A DNA stretch of 64,000 nt from Flavobacterium piscis (GCF_001686925.1 NZ_LVEN01000013.1:62001-126000); one strand, 5' to 3'. Positions 47,629-56,998 are shown, counted from the stretch's first letter. Made by a program: numbers and translations. The notes: a model not told the origin generated them from the sequence alone.

Positions 47629-48081
47629 ATGACTAAAAAATTACTTATCCTACTATTTTTTTTAGGTTCATTTTTTCTGCAAGCACAAAATTTAGTTTGG
47701 AGAACAAACATGACTGATGCAATTGCTATAAGTAATGACCTAAGAAGACCAATGTTAATTTTATTCACTGCCTCAGGTGTACCCGAAAATCTTCAGAATG
47801 AAATTTTTAAAACTCCGGATTTTGCAGTTTGGTCCCGTGATAATGTTGTTCTTGTAAAACTTGACCTGTCAGACTCTGCTATTGATCAAAGTGATAAAGA
47901 GCAGAATATCAAATTAAAAAATGCATTTGGTGTACAGGAATTGCCTGAAGTATGTTTTGCAAGTGCTTCAATCCGAAAAAATAAAACAACTTTTAGCGCT
48001 TTAGGAAAAATTGCCTATAAACCAGGTGGTGCAAAAGCATGGATAGCAGAATCAAATGCAATTTTGCATCCTAGCGAATAA
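47629..48081 (+). CDS. Thioredoxin-fold paralogue without CxxC, copy 1
   Basis: A 150-residue exported protein (signal MTKKLLILLFFLGSFFLQAQ). It aligns along its length with the CGWC protein just upstream: NLVWRTNMTDAIAISNDLRR resembles ELKWYTDVREAITVSNKEQK, and TPDFAVWSRDNVVLVKLDLS resembles TPEFTKWAKDNVILVELDYP. Where the active site should be it has TASGVPENLQNE, with no cysteines. The cis-Pro strand is kept (VQELPEVCFASAS), and one Cys lies there instead. It cannot be a standard thiol oxidoreductase; a binding or chaperone role is an inference. Confidence 0.8.
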   Translation: MTKKLLILLFFLGSFFLQAQNLVWRTNMTDAIAISNDLRRPMLILFTASGVPENLQNEIFKTPDFAVWSRDNVVLVKLDLSDSAIDQSDKEQNIKLKNAFGVQELPEVCFASASIRKNKTTFSALGKIAYKPGGAKAWIAESNAILHPSE

Positions 48082-48120
48082 ATTAAATTTAAATTAAGTT
48101 TCTTAGTTTAATTTGTAGAT

Positions 48121-48160
48121 TCCCTTTTCGTTTTTTAAACGAAAAGGGATATTTTTTTTT
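48121..48160 (+). terminator. Terminator of thioredoxin-like copy 1
   Basis: A 13-base perfect stem, TCCCTTTTCGTTT with AAACGAAAAGGGA, closes a 3-base loop and is followed by a T tract. It is homologous to the hairpin that overlaps the end of comEC at 48827-48863. Confidence 0.88.
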
Positions 48161-48344
48161 ACGAGCTTTTTTGCTGTTAATCAGTAGTTTGTTAATTAAA
48201 CTCCTGTTTTTTATGAAACCAACAAAAAAATAATGATTTATTAGTGATTGCGTATTTTTAATTAATTACGCTCGTATTCTATATGTTTTTTATATCGTTT
48301 ATGTTAAATTAGTGAAATAAATTTAATTTAAACTTGGATTAGAT

Positions 48345-48794
48345 ATGAAGCAAAAACTACTTATTTTTTTATTTATTTTGGGTTCCTCGTTTTTACATTC
48401 ACAAAATTTAGTTTGGAAAACAAATATGATTGATGCCCTTAAAATGTGTGATGAGCAAAGAAAACCGCTTTTGATTTTCTTTACATCATCGGGAACTTCG
48501 CAGAGTATTCAGAACGAAGTTTTTGCAACACGTGATTTTTTAGATTGGTCCAATAAAAATATCATTTTGCTAAAACTTGATTTGTCTGATGCGACCTTAT
48601 CTCCAGAAGACAGAGAACAAAATGTTAAGCTAAAGGAAGCTTTGGGGATTGAGGAATTGCCAAAAGTTTGCCTGGCTACAGCATCTATCAGAAAGAACAA
48701 GCCCATGATTAACAAACTGGGTTTGCTTGATTACAATTTTGGTGGGGCAAAAAAATGGATATCGGATGCTAAGATGATATTAAACGGAGAATAA
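48345..48794 (+). CDS. Thioredoxin-fold paralogue without CxxC, copy 2
   Basis: A 149-residue exported protein with signal peptide (FILGSSFLHSQ) closely related to copy 1 (NLVWKTNMIDALKMCDEQRK; NIILLKLDLSDATLSPEDRE; ASIRKNKPMINKLG). The active-site loop is TSSGTSQSIQNEV, again without CxxC, and it retains ELPKVCLATAS at the cis-Pro strand. It differs from copy 1 at scattered positions through the mature sequence, so the duplication is not recent. It is followed at once by a hairpin that is also the 3' coding end of comEC on the other strand. Confidence 0.8.
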   Translation: MKQKLLIFLFILGSSFLHSQNLVWKTNMIDALKMCDEQRKPLLIFFTSSGTSQSIQNEVFATRDFLDWSNKNIILLKLDLSDATLSPEDREQNVKLKEALGIEELPKVCLATASIRKNKPMINKLGLLDYNFGGAKKWISDAKMILNGE

Positions 48795-48811
48795 ACTCGT
48801 TTAATTTTATT

Positions 48812-50833
48812 CTAATTTAATTTATAATATCCTTTTTCGCTCGTTGCGTGAAAAGGGATATTTCTTTTGAGACAAGTATATTTCCATGTTTTCTGGATCG
48901 AATATGAATTTGATGCATCGGCGATTATTATTTTTGGATGTAGATCTTCTAATATTCGATCTAAATTTATTTTAGGCGATTGGGTAAGAATCAAGATATC
49001 AGGTTGAATCCTGGTTTCATAAATTCCGGAGCTGTCTATTATGGATATTTTTTTTCCATTAAAATATAAGACGTTTTTAATTTTATTGGTTGATGATAAT
49101 TTTCCAAAATTTCCAACTAAATAAGCATTGAGAATGCTGTTTTTCGATAGAGTATCATTTGTAAAAAGTGTAATTTTCTTTCCTGTTCTTTCAGAAAGAA
49201 GTGTATTTTTCTTGGTGTTATAAACAATCAATTCGTTTGTGTTTTCGATTTCTTTTTTGGTGTAGATAAAAGATAGCTGCAGCAGAACTATCGTAATTAA
49301 TAAAAAAGCAAATTGATTGTAATTGGGCTTTTTATTCCAGACGATTGCCGAAATAATGAAAATATAAAAAGTAAGGAGATAATAAAAGTTGAAACTGATA
49401 TCTCGTATTACGAACCATTCAAACGAAGCTACAATATGAATCGTTTTGTTTAATAGGTAAATACTTTTTTCGAAAATTTCTATGATGATAGCGGGAGGAG
49501 ACATGAAAATCGCGAGAATCATTACTATAATTCCAGCGATCATTATAAAAGATAAAATTGGAATAATAACAATATTGGTAACGAAAAATAATCCCGGAAA
49601 TTGATGAAAATAATACAAGCACAAAGGCAAAGTACCAATTTGTGCGGCAAACGAAACCGTTAATGCATTCCAGATTGTTGTTTGAATTTTATGTTTTGGA
49701 GTCCAGATTTGTTTTAATAATGGTTGCAGCCAAACAATAAAAAACAAAGCAAGATAGCTTAACTGAAAACCAACATCAAATAAAAAATAGGGTTCACAAA
49801 GTAATATTAGTAACATTGAGACCAGTAAGGTATGGTAAATACTTCCGCTTCGGCGTAAATGGTTTCCTATTGCTAAAAAGGAAAACATCACAACAGAACG
49901 TAAAACAGATGGCGATAACCCTGAAATTATGGCAAAAGCGCCTAAGGATAATAAAATCGAAATTAATTTTATCAGAGAACCTTTTCGGGTATTTGGAATT
50001 GGTTTTAAAATAAAATTGATAAAAAGCATTATAAAGCCTACATGTAATCCTGAAACCGATAATATGTGTGTCGCTCCGGAATACTGATAATCCTGAATAA
50101 TTTCAGAGGAAATATCTTGTTGTTGCCCTAAAATAAGTGCGAGAGCAACATTCATTTCTTCATTGTTAAAATTGGCTTTTTCAAGATTACGAACGATACG
50201 CGAATGCAGTCGGCCGGAATAATACCAAATGTCTTTTTTAGGGTTTTTATTAATAGTGATTTCTGTTTTGTTCGTATAGATCTGCGCGTAAATTTGCTTA
50301 TCTGCCAGATATTTACCGTAGTCAAATTGGTTGGGATTTTTGTTTGAACTATTTTGTTGTAAAACTGTTTTTACTTTGATTACATTTCCAATAATCAGAT
50401 TTTTAAGGCTGTCTTTTTGAATGTTGACAATGATTTTACCGGAATAATTTCCCCCATCAATATTGTTTATTATCGCAATAAACCTATCATTGTAAGCATT
50501 ACTTTTTAGTTTTTCCCGTAAAGTGAAGGTGATAATTTGCGGAGTTTCAAATGCTTTTTTGCAATGAATGTAATTAGATTTTTGAAGGGAATTAGTATGA
50601 AGAAGCAAGGTTAAAATTCCAATAGCAAACGAAATAAAATAAGTATTGATTCCAAAAAAAGTAGTGAACCTTTTATTTCTTTTGATAAGAAAATACAAGA
50701 TCGTAAACACAATTATTGCAACTATAAATACTGAAAAAGCAATATCTAATGACGGCTTACAATAATAACAAAACAAAATACCAAAAAGAAACCAAATCGT
50801 AATTTTGGTTAACGGGAAATCTAATACTTTCAT
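48812..50833 (-). CDS. comEC: ComEC/Rec2 family DNA-uptake membrane protein
   Basis: A 673-residue polytopic membrane protein. The N-terminus has the DUF4131 region (FGILFCYYCKPSLDIAFSVF) and an OB-like soluble segment (ITFTLREKLKSNAYNDRFIA). The ComEC core motif GATHILSVSGLHVGFIMLFI is near residue 256, followed by several helices. The C-terminus (NELIVYNTKKNTLLSERTG) corresponds to the beta-lactamase-like domain, but HxHxDH-type metal ligands are absent, so it is probably degenerate. It is placed before an NlpC lipoprotein and lpxB. The final 17 codons lie in a terminator of the convergent gene. Confidence 0.88.
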   Translation of the reverse strand: MKVLDFPLTKITIWFLFGILFCYYCKPSLDIAFSVFIVAIIVFTILYFLIKRNKRFTTFFGINTYFISFAIGILTLLLHTNSLQKSNYIHCKKAFETPQIITFTLREKLKSNAYNDRFIAIINNIDGGNYSGKIIVNIQKDSLKNLIIGNVIKVKTVLQQNSSNKNPNQFDYGKYLADKQIYAQIYTNKTEITINKNPKKDIWYYSGRLHSRIVRNLEKANFNNEEMNVALALILGQQQDISSEIIQDYQYSGATHILSVSGLHVGFIMLFINFILKPIPNTRKGSLIKLISILLSLGAFAIISGLSPSVLRSVVMFSFLAIGNHLRRSGSIYHTLLVSMLLILLCEPYFLFDVGFQLSYLALFFIVWLQPLLKQIWTPKHKIQTTIWNALTVSFAAQIGTLPLCLYYFHQFPGLFFVTNIVIIPILSFIMIAGIIVMILAIFMSPPAIIIEIFEKSIYLLNKTIHIVASFEWFVIRDISFNFYYLLTFYIFIISAIVWNKKPNYNQFAFLLITIVLLQLSFIYTKKEIENTNELIVYNTKKNTLLSERTGKKITLFTNDTLSKNSILNAYLVGNFGKLSSTNKIKNVLYFNGKKISIIDSSGIYETRIQPDILILTQSPKINLDRILEDLHPKIIIADASNSYSIQKTWKYTCLKRNIPFHATSEKGYYKLN
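48827..48863 (+). terminator. Terminator of thioredoxin-like copy 2, overlapping comEC
   Basis: Arms AATATCC-TTTTTC and GAAAAGGGATATT enclose an 11-base loop and are followed by a T-rich stretch, 32 bases past the stop. The hairpin lies entirely inside the 3' coding sequence of comEC. Confidence 0.6.
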
Positions 50834-50885
50834 GGTTTAAAAGTATTAAATATTTGTAAGAAAAAAGATATATTTTATTTATTTG

Positions 50886-51383
50886 TTATTCAATAACTCT
50901 ATTGATTTGTACAAATGAATTTTGATAGTACGCTTCTTTTGTAGAAGAAATTATAACTCCTTTTGAAGTTGAAGAGTGAACGAACTTAATTTCATTTGAA
51001 TTAACTTCGGTAATCAGGCCAACGTGGTTAATTTGTCTGCTTTTATTGGTTTTAAAAAAAATTAAATCGCCCTTTTGAGCATCATTAACTTTAATTATTT
51101 TTCCAATTTTTGCTTGTTCATAAGAGGGTCTTGGCAACTTGATATTTTCTGATTCAAAAGTAGTAAATACTAATCCTGAACAATCGTAACCATTTTTTGT
51201 AGTGCCGCCGGCTTTGTATTTTACACCAATATTATCTGTCGCTTTCCTGATCAGATTATTAACTACATATCTGTTTTCTTTTTTGTTTTCGGTCTTCGAT
51301 TCTTTTTTGCTCACAGCAGTTGATGTCGATTTACAAGAAACAAAAAAGACGACTAAAAGAAATATGAGAAGTATTTTTTTCAA
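50886..51383 (-). CDS. NlpC/P60 (C40) cell-wall hydrolase lipoprotein
   Basis: A 165-residue lipoprotein read from a TTG start (no ATG is available before the signal peptide), lipobox VVFFVSCKS with C17, then a Ser/Lys/Glu-rich linker. The NlpC/P60 domain carries catalytic C68 (GYDCSGLVFTTF), H120 (QINHVGLITE) and H136 (FVHSSTSKGV). It would cleave peptidoglycan stem peptides from the outer membrane or periplasm. It begins 15 bases after the lpxB stop, so it is likely in the surE-lpxB operon. Confidence 0.85.
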   Translation of the reverse strand: MKKILLIFLLVVFFVSCKSTSTAVSKKESKTENKKENRYVVNNLIRKATDNIGVKYKAGGTTKNGYDCSGLVFTTFESENIKLPRPSYEQAKIGKIIKVNDAQKGDLIFFKTNKSRQINHVGLITEVNSNEIKFVHSSTSKGVIISSTKEAYYQNSFVQINRVIE

Positions 51384-51398
51384 ACCAAAAATCTTTAA

Positions 51399-52511
51399 TT
51401 ATTTCAAATCAGCTACAATAAGTTTTGCTGTTTTTTTACTTGCGCCAACTCCGCCCAATTTTTGCTCCAGAATATCATAATTCTGAAGTATTTTTTCGCG
51501 ATAAGTTGGTTCTAATAATTTTTGCAACTCTTCTTTAATACGTTTTGTATTGCATTCGCTCTGAATCAATTCGGTTACAACTTCCTGATCCATAATTAAA
51601 TTCACAAGAGAAATGTATTTTAAAGTAATAATGCGTTTCGCAATTTGGTAAGAGATGGAGCTTCCTTTATAACACACTACTTCCGGAACTTTAAAAAGAG
51701 CCGTTTCCAAAGTTGCTGTTCCTGAAGTTACCAAAGCCGCAGTTGAAGAACGAAGCAAATCATAAGTTCTATTCGAAACAAATGCGATGTTTTTGTTTTT
51801 TATAAATTGCTGGTAAAACTCATAATCCTGACTTGGCGCGCCTGCAATTACAAATTCATAATCCTGAAAATCATCCACAACGCTTAGCATAACGCTTAGC
51901 ATTTTAGTGATTTCCTGTTTTCGGCTTCCGGGTAAAACAGCAATGATGCGTTTTTCGCCCAATTGGTTTTCTTTTCTAAAAGTAGCTTCATCAAAAGCAG
52001 GCTGATTCTGGATAGCATCAATTAAAGGATGTCCCACAAAATCTACCGGAAAATGATGTTTGTCTTCGTAAAAGCTTTTTTCGAAAGGCAAAATCACAAA
52101 CATTTTATCAACGTCTTCTTTGATCGCTTTGATACGGTTTTCTTTCCAGGCCCAAATTTGGGGCGAAATATAATAATGAGTTTTATAATTTAATGCTTTT
52201 GCCCATTTTGCAATTCGCATATTAAACCCGGGATAATCAATAAAAATTAAAACATCAGGCTGAAATTCTAAGATGTCTTTTTTGCAAATTTTGATATTGT
52301 TTAAAATGGTTTTTAAATTAAAAATTACTTCAACAAAACCCATAAAAGCCAATTCACGATAGTGCTTTACTAAAGTTCCGCCTGCTTTTTGCATTAAGTC
52401 ACCTCCCCAAAATCTAATGTCGGCCTGAGGATCTTCCTCGTATAAAGCTTTCATTAAATTTGAACCGTGTAGATCTCCGGAAGCTTCACCTGCTATTATG
52501 TAGTATTTCAT
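51399..52511 (-). CDS. lpxB: Lipid-A-disaccharide synthase
   Basis: A 370-residue glycosyltransferase family 19 enzyme started at the ATG at 52511 (MKYYIIAGEASGDLHGSNLM); the longer upstream frame has no support. It condenses UDP-2,3-diacylglucosamine with lipid X in lipid A synthesis. Motifs include FWGGDLMQKAGG, FIDYPGFNMRIAKWAK, VLPGSRKQEITKML and LVTSGTATLETALFKVPEVV. It lies between a small membrane gene and the NlpC lipoprotein and belongs to the envelope-biogenesis group. Confidence 0.95.
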   Translation of the reverse strand: MKYYIIAGEASGDLHGSNLMKALYEEDPQADIRFWGGDLMQKAGGTLVKHYRELAFMGFVEVIFNLKTILNNIKICKKDILEFQPDVLIFIDYPGFNMRIAKWAKALNYKTHYYISPQIWAWKENRIKAIKEDVDKMFVILPFEKSFYEDKHHFPVDFVGHPLIDAIQNQPAFDEATFRKENQLGEKRIIAVLPGSRKQEITKMLSVMLSVVDDFQDYEFVIAGAPSQDYEFYQQFIKNKNIAFVSNRTYDLLRSSTAALVTSGTATLETALFKVPEVVCYKGSSISYQIAKRIITLKYISLVNLIMDQEVVTELIQSECNTKRIKEELQKLLEPTYREKILQNYDILEQKLGGVGASKKTAKLIVADLK

Positions 52512-52579
52512 ATGGATTTTATTAAAAGTGTGTTTCAATTTTTAAACACAACATTTTTTTTGCAAGGCAAAGATAAGAT

Positions 52580-52852
52580 TTAAATAAATAAAGTAGAAAT
52601 GGCCAACACAATAACGGCGAGAACAACACCTCTTGCTTTTAGTTCTTCGTTTCTTTTTAACAGAATCCAAAAAACAGCAAGATCTAAAACCGTTCCTATA
52701 GTAATTACTTTTCCTAAATAACCTTCTTTTTTTATGGTATGAATTCCCGTTGCAAAATCGAATTTTGTAAAAAAAGTAACAAACAAATAACTTCCGAGTA
52801 ATGCTGTGAAAATTCCGACGATAAAACCAATAAGTAAGTCTTTTTTATTCAT
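52580..52852 (-). CDS. Small membrane protein between surE and lpxB
   Basis: A 90-residue protein with hydrophobic segments at about 6-28 (LLIGFIVGIFTALLGSYLFV), 46-65 (VITIGTVLDLAVFWILLKRN) and 72-90 (VVLAVIVLAISTLF). Its start overlaps the end of surE by 8 bases, evidence that it is translated from the same mRNA. I do not recognise a family, and no function is proposed beyond its envelope-linked context. Confidence 0.65.
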   Translation of the reverse strand: MNKKDLLIGFIVGIFTALLGSYLFVTFFTKFDFATGIHTIKKEGYLGKVITIGTVLDLAVFWILLKRNEELKARGVVLAVIVLAISTLFI

Positions 52853-53624
52853 TTAAATTCCAGGTATTAAGTTGTTGCATAGAATGATGAGCCGTTAAGT
52901 CAAACTGAACAGGAACTACAGATATGTAACCGTTTTCTAAAGCCCATTCATCTGTGTCTTCTCCCTGATCTTCATTAGTAAATTTGCCTGTAAGCCAGTA
53001 ATAATCTTTTCCAAAAGGAGTTTGTCGTTTGTCGAATTTTTGTGCATAATACGCTTTCGCCTGACGACAAATTTTTATTCCTTTAATTTCGTTCTCTTTT
53101 AATTTTGGGAAATTAACGTTTAAAACGACACCCGGAGGCAATTTATTTTTGAGGGTTTCTAAAGTTATTTTTTTAACGAATGATTTTATTTGTTCAAAAT
53201 CGGCATTCCAGTCAAAGTCTAATAAGGAGAATCCAATAGCCTGAATTCCCTCTATACCCGCCTCGACAGCAGCGCTCATAGTCCCGGAATAAATAACATT
53301 TATAGAAGAATTTGTTCCGTGATTAATTCCTGAAACGCAAAGATCCGGTTTTCTTTTTAAAATTTCATTTACGGCCAGTTTTACACAGTCAACAGGAGTT
53401 CCGGAGCAGCTATATTCTGTTATAATATCTTCTTCTTTCGAAATTTTGTCAAGAAATAAAGTATTGTTTATGGTAATGGCGTGACCCATTGCGCTTTGAG
53501 GCTTGTCTGGTGCTACTACTATAACGTCTCCAATGGTTTCCATAACGCTGATTAAAGCCCTAATTCCCGGTGCAAGAATTCCGTCATCATTGGTGACTAA
53601 TATTAAAGGTTTTTCATTTTCCAT
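52845..53624 (-). CDS. surE: 5'/3'-nucleotidase SurE
   Basis: A 259-residue SurE-family phosphatase acting on nucleoside 5'- or 3'-monophosphates and polyphosphate. Metal-binding D13-D14 is in VTNDDGILAPGIRAL, PDKPQSAMGHAIT follows, and CVSGINHGTNSSINVIYSGT gives the conserved Asn. It is the first gene of a minus-strand operon: surE, small membrane protein, lpxB, NlpC lipoprotein. The start is predicted from the ATG; a TAGTATTC-type region lies upstream without a clear -7 match. Confidence 0.93.
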   Translation of the reverse strand: MENEKPLILVTNDDGILAPGIRALISVMETIGDVIVVAPDKPQSAMGHAITINNTLFLDKISKEEDIITEYSCSGTPVDCVKLAVNEILKRKPDLCVSGINHGTNSSINVIYSGTMSAAVEAGIEGIQAIGFSLLDFDWNADFEQIKSFVKKITLETLKNKLPPGVVLNVNFPKLKENEIKGIKICRQAKAYYAQKFDKRQTPFGKDYYWLTGKFTNEDQGEDTDEWALENGYISVVPVQFDLTAHHSMQQLNTWNLNE

Positions 53625-53836
53625 GCTGTGGTTCTTATCTCAATTTATCAAAATTAAAGCTTGTAAAAGCAAATGTAGTAACTGATTTTGGTAGAATACT
53701 AACAAATAAGCAAAAATTATAAACTTAATTCAAGAAGACTTTTGAGGTTCAAACATTTTTATATCTTTAACAAAAAATTATAGCGAACTTGGCAAGTTGG
53801 CACAATTTTTACCGTTAACTTAGATTAAAAAATTTG

Positions 53837-56026
53837 ATGAATGCTATTATTAAGTTTATGAAAAGAAATTATAAAATACTTATAGCCGTATTATGCTTGT
53901 CTTTAACCTTATTTGCTTTTAAAATTAATGCAGATAAGTCAGTTGATCCGGACCCGAACAGAGATAAAACACTTTTAGAATTATTGGCATTTGTTATTGA
54001 AAAAGGACATTATAGTCCGGCAGAAATAAATGACGAGTTTTCTAAAGGAATTTTTAAAGATTATGTTGATGCATTAGATCCTTCAAAAAGATTCTTTTTG
54101 CAGTCTGATATTGATGAATTCAAACAATATGAGCTGCAATTAGACGATCAGTTTTTGAATAAGGATTTAACGTTTTTCAATCTTACTTATACAAGATTGA
54201 TGAAACGTATGGAGGAAAGCAAAAAACGTTATAAGACTATTTTAGCACAGCCATTCAACTATGATGTTGATGAAACTTTCAATGCTGATTATGATAAGTT
54301 GCCTTATGCAAAAAATGCAACAGAAATCAATGAAAGATGGAGAAAACAAATTAAGTTATCTACCCTTTCTTCGCTCGTAACAAAGCAAAAGTTAGAAGAG
54401 GATAAAAAGAAAGCAGATTCTAACTATAAAGTAAAATCTTTTGAAACTTTAGAAAAAGAAACACGCGACAGTTCTCTAAAATCGCTGGATGATAACTTTA
54501 GTTTGATTAAAGATCTAAATAAAGAAGATTGGTTTTCTGTATATGTAAACTCAATCATGACTCGTTTTGACCCGCATACAAGTTATTTTGCCCCTGAGGA
54601 AAAAGATCGTTTTGATGTAAACATCAGTGGAAAACTGGAAGGTATTGGAGCACGATTAACGAAGAAAAATGATTTTACTCAAATTGATGAGTTAATTTCT
54701 GGTGGACCAGCCTGGAAAGGAAAACAACTTGAAGCCGGAGATTTAATTTTGAAAGTAGCACAAGGAAACGAAGAACCTGTAGATGTTGTAGGGATGCGTT
54801 TAGACGATGTTGTGAAAAAAATTAAAGGTCACAAAGGAACTGAAGTAAAACTTACAGTTAAAAAAGTAGACGGAACGATTAAAGTGATTTCGATTGTTAG
54901 AGATATCGTTGAAATTGAAGAAACATACGCTAAATCAAGTATTGTAGAAAGAAACGGTTTGAAATACGGAGTAATTTATTTACCGAAATTTTATATCGAT
55001 TTTGAAAATAAAGATGGTCGTGATGCCGGAAAAGATATTGCGCTTGAAGTAGAAAGACTGAAAAAAGAAGATATCAATGGTATTGTACTTGACGTTCGTG
55101 ATGATGGAGGTGGATCTTTATCTACAGTAGTGGACATCGCTGGTTTATTTATAGAAGAAGGACCAATTGTTCAGGTAAAATCAGCAGGTAAAAAGAAAGA
55201 AGTTTTATACGATAAAGATAAAAAAATTGAGTGGGACGGACCATTAGTAATTATGGTAAACAGCTTCTCGGCTTCGGCATCAGAGATTTTGGCTGCTGCA
55301 ATTCAGGATTACAAACGTGGTGTTATCATTGGTAGTAAACAAACTTATGGTAAAGGAACAGTTCAAAACGTTTTAGACTTAAATCAGTTTGTTCGTAATG
55401 CAAATTATGGTGATTTAGGAGCTTTGAAAATTACAGGACAAAAGTTCTACAGAATCAACGGAGGTTCGACTCAGTTAGAAGGTGTTCATAGTGATGTGGT
55501 GATGCCGGATCGTTACGCTTACCTAAAAATGGGAGAACGCGATATCGACAATGCTATGCCGTGGGATAAAATAGATCCTGCAGATTATAGCACTTGGAAA
55601 TCGAACGAGAATTTTACGAAAGCAATTGCAAATAGTAAAGATAGAATCGCTCAAAATGCACAATTCAAATTGATTGAAGACAATGCAAAATGGATTGATG
55701 TTAAAAATAAAGAAAACACCTATAGCTTAAATATTAATAGTTTTAAAGCTACTCAGGAACAAGTTGAAAATGAAGGTAAAAAATACAAGCCAATTTCTGA
55801 TTATAAAAATAGTCTGGTTTTTAAATCTTTACCTTATGAAGAACTTGAAATGAAAAGCGATGCTACCTTAAAAGAGAAAAGAGATGCATGGCATCAGGCA
55901 TTATCTAAAGACGTTTATGTTGAAGAAGCATTGAATGTTTTAGATGATTTGCAATCTAATAAAGGTGGTGTAGTAAAAGGATCTGTTTCTCCTAAAATGA
56001 AAAAGGATAAATTAGTAAAATCTTAG
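53837..56026 (+). CDS. Tail-specific (carboxy-terminal processing) protease, S41 family
   Basis: A 729-residue periplasmic protease started at the ATG at 53837, one codon after an alternative TTG. An N-terminal membrane/signal segment (YKILIAVLCLSLTLFAFKIN) is followed by a Tsp-like N-domain, a PDZ domain at about 240-330 (ISGKLEGIGARLTKKNDF, GDLILKVAQ), and the S41 catalytic domain with FSASASEILAAAIQDYKRGV; by comparison with E. coli Tsp the nucleophile is about S480 and the base about K505 in YGKGTVQ. The C-terminal extension has the DUF3340-like region of Prc. A strong terminator follows. Confidence 0.9.
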   Translation: MNAIIKFMKRNYKILIAVLCLSLTLFAFKINADKSVDPDPNRDKTLLELLAFVIEKGHYSPAEINDEFSKGIFKDYVDALDPSKRFFLQSDIDEFKQYELQLDDQFLNKDLTFFNLTYTRLMKRMEESKKRYKTILAQPFNYDVDETFNADYDKLPYAKNATEINERWRKQIKLSTLSSLVTKQKLEEDKKKADSNYKVKSFETLEKETRDSSLKSLDDNFSLIKDLNKEDWFSVYVNSIMTRFDPHTSYFAPEEKDRFDVNISGKLEGIGARLTKKNDFTQIDELISGGPAWKGKQLEAGDLILKVAQGNEEPVDVVGMRLDDVVKKIKGHKGTEVKLTVKKVDGTIKVISIVRDIVEIEETYAKSSIVERNGLKYGVIYLPKFYIDFENKDGRDAGKDIALEVERLKKEDINGIVLDVRDDGGGSLSTVVDIAGLFIEEGPIVQVKSAGKKKEVLYDKDKKIEWDGPLVIMVNSFSASASEILAAAIQDYKRGVIIGSKQTYGKGTVQNVLDLNQFVRNANYGDLGALKITGQKFYRINGGSTQLEGVHSDVVMPDRYAYLKMGERDIDNAMPWDKIDPADYSTWKSNENFTKAIANSKDRIAQNAQFKLIEDNAKWIDVKNKENTYSLNINSFKATQEQVENEGKKYKPISDYKNSLVFKSLPYEELEMKSDATLKEKRDAWHQALSKDVYVEEALNVLDDLQSNKGGVVKGSVSPKMKKDKLVKS

Positions 56027-56052
56027 TTCTTTAAATAGAATTAATTTGTTAG

Positions 56053-56093
56053 AAAACGCTTCAGAAAATGTAATTTTTTGGAGCGTTTTTTTT
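56053..56093 (+). terminator. Terminator of the Tsp-like protease
   Basis: AAAACGCT at 56053-56060 pairs with AGCGTTTT at 56082-56089, followed by T residues; it starts 27 bases past the stop. Confidence 0.75.
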
Positions 56094-56172
56094 TACCCTC
56101 TTAGGTTGTATTTTTGTAAGAACTGACTTTTTGCTGAAGTTGAATTTTAGAAGAAAAATAAATAGTAAAAGA

Positions 56173-56955
56173 ATGAAGAATTATATTGTTTTAGGTTTAA
56201 TTGGCTTTGCTTTATTGTCATGTAAAAAAGAAATCAGCAACGATAATGAATTAGGTCAGGAAGCACAAACTTCTCTTGCCTCTAATCAAAGCAGTACAGA
56301 TTCGTTATATACTTATGCCTATTTACCCACTTCGACAACAAAACAAATTGTAAAACATCAATATTACACACTTTCTTATAATGAAAAGTTTGAGCAGGCA
56401 GAATGGGTGGCTTATGAATTAAAGAAAGAATACCTAAAAAACGGAAATTATAAACGTCCTTATTTTATTGAAGATCCAAGTGTAACGACGGGTTCTGCAG
56501 ATTGGAGAAATTATAAAAAGTCAGGTTATGATAAAGGGCATCTTTGTCCTGCCGGAGATATGGAATTTGATCAAAAGGCATATAACGATACTTTTTATAC
56601 CTCGAACATTTCGCCACAGGATCACGATTTTAATAGCGGAATCTGGAACAGATTAGAACAAAAAACACGTTATTGGGCTGATAAATACAATGACATTTAT
56701 GTGGTAACAGGAGGAATCCTGAACGATTCAGATAAAAAAATAGGAACAGAAAAAGTAGCTGTTCCTAAATATTTTTATAAAATTATTTTGGCTAAAACAG
56801 GGAAAGAACATAAAGCAATCGCTTTTCTGGTTCCGAATCAGGATAGTGATCAATCATTGTATGATTTTGTAGTTCCTATTGAAACTTTAGAACAAATGAC
56901 CGGAATTGATTTCTTTCCCAATTTAAAAAACTTAAAAAGCAGTAAGGATTTTTAG
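56173..56955 (+). CDS. DNA/RNA non-specific endonuclease, lipoprotein
   Basis: A 260-residue protein started at the ATG at 56173, which gives a lipoprotein signal (LIGFALLSCKK, C17). The NUC-type nuclease domain has GYDKGHLCPAGDM with catalytic H123, and the downstream SNISPQDHDFNSGIWNRLEQ with the metal-binding Asn. The variant DKGH replaces the usual DRGH, with Lys for Arg. It would degrade DNA and RNA outside the inner membrane. It is monocistronic, between the protease and a long inverted repeat. Confidence 0.88.
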   Translation: MKNYIVLGLIGFALLSCKKEISNDNELGQEAQTSLASNQSSTDSLYTYAYLPTSTTKQIVKHQYYTLSYNEKFEQAEWVAYELKKEYLKNGNYKRPYFIEDPSVTTGSADWRNYKKSGYDKGHLCPAGDMEFDQKAYNDTFYTSNISPQDHDFNSGIWNRLEQKTRYWADKYNDIYVVTGGILNDSDKKIGTEKVAVPKYFYKIILAKTGKEHKAIAFLVPNQDSDQSLYDFVVPIETLEQMTGIDFFPNLKNLKSSKDF

Positions 56956-56998
56956 TTGCTAAAAAATAGATTTATAAATACTAGTCAAGAGTTGAGAT

